Virus record (IMG/VR): IMGVR_UViG_3300025070_000123
Span: 1-34,397 of that record
Length of the DNA stretch: 34,397 nucleotides
Reading direction: 5' to 3' (one strand)
Source of the DNA: a virus
A program made the translations under genes and the position numbers. The stretch's first letter is position 1. Each line of letters begins with the position of its first letter. A model generated the notes under the pieces. It ran no database searches. It was not told where the DNA came from and saw nothing but the letters and a program-made list of their open reading frames with translations. This document shows, piece by piece, positions 34,351 to 34,397 of the stretch.

Positions 34351-34397
34351 AACCAGGGAAAACTACTTGTTTCAGTACCTTTATTTAAATTAAATTT
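34347..34397 (-). CDS. C-terminal end of an upstream gene (partial)
   Basis: A frame open from the window edge ends with TGA at 34349-34347, overlapping the LamG ATG as ATGA. Only 16 residues are visible, ending GTETSSFPWL. The ATGA overlap is the same junction style as elsewhere in the cluster, which supports its being a real gene end. With so few codons it could also be leader sequence. Nothing can be said of function. Confidence 0.4.
   Translation of the reverse strand, partial: KFNLNKGTETSSFPWL

Noticed and set aside
1-34397. Prophage or lysogeny functions, tRNAs, CRISPR
   Set aside because: No integrase, repressor, tRNA cloverleaf or spaced repeats were seen in the window.

Overview
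The window is one strand-biased block of virion-assembly and lysis genes from a tailed phage. Every supported gene is on the minus strand, so transcription runs from about 34397 down to 1. The DNA is clearly A+T-rich. Starts lack a recognisable Shine-Dalgarno sequence and lie in A/T-rich leaders. That, plus a BACON-like domain and several fibronectin-III/Ig-like domains in the tail proteins, suggests a phage of Bacteroidota, most simply a marine flavobacterial host. Gene order and protein types (TerL, long portal, scaffold, HK97-fold capsid, ring/connector, tail-tube adaptor, nozzle, ejection proteins) fit a short-tailed phage resembling crAss-like or T7-like podoviruses. No integrase, tRNA, CRISPR or insertion sequence was seen, and no gene-free stretch exceeds 300 bases.

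Layout in transcription order. (1) 34397-30386, host-recognition genes: the last codons of an unknown gene, a 1202-residue protein with four LamG-type lectin modules and a DUF7483-like tail, and a small beta-rich protein. (2) 30363-29451, lysis cassette: a holin-like protein, a 52-residue one-span membrane protein, and an M15 zinc peptidase (endolysin). (3) 29440-28408: a small unknown gene, a protein that looks like two tandem GroES-like barrels, and an 86-residue candidate small terminase. (4) 28408-21072, packaging and head: TerL, portal, scaffold, major capsid. (5) 21008-18575: an unknown neck-region protein, a ring/connector protein and a tail-tube adaptor. (6) 18564-9949, tail nozzle: conserved nozzle motifs normally found along one polypeptide are spread over three consecutive ORFs. 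Two of these carry long Ig/FN3-like extensions, and a 69-residue ORF sits between the first two. (7) 9932-1, ejection proteins: a small Ala/Gln-rich protein, a 653-residue protein and a giant ORF of at least 2443 codons that runs off the window.

How they would act together: TerL and portal fill a capsid built from scaffold and capsid protein. The ring, adaptor and nozzle proteins close the portal. The nozzle extensions and the LamG adhesin contact the cell surface. The three cargo-type proteins, including the giant one with an embedded HAD phosphatase and two HExxH motifs, would be packaged in the head and enter the host with the DNA. Many junctions overlap as TAATG or ATGA, so much of the block is probably translated by stop-start coupling on long mRNAs. 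Hairpins follow the capsid gene and precede the ring gene. The most unusual points are the divided nozzle protein and the multi-enzyme giant protein.
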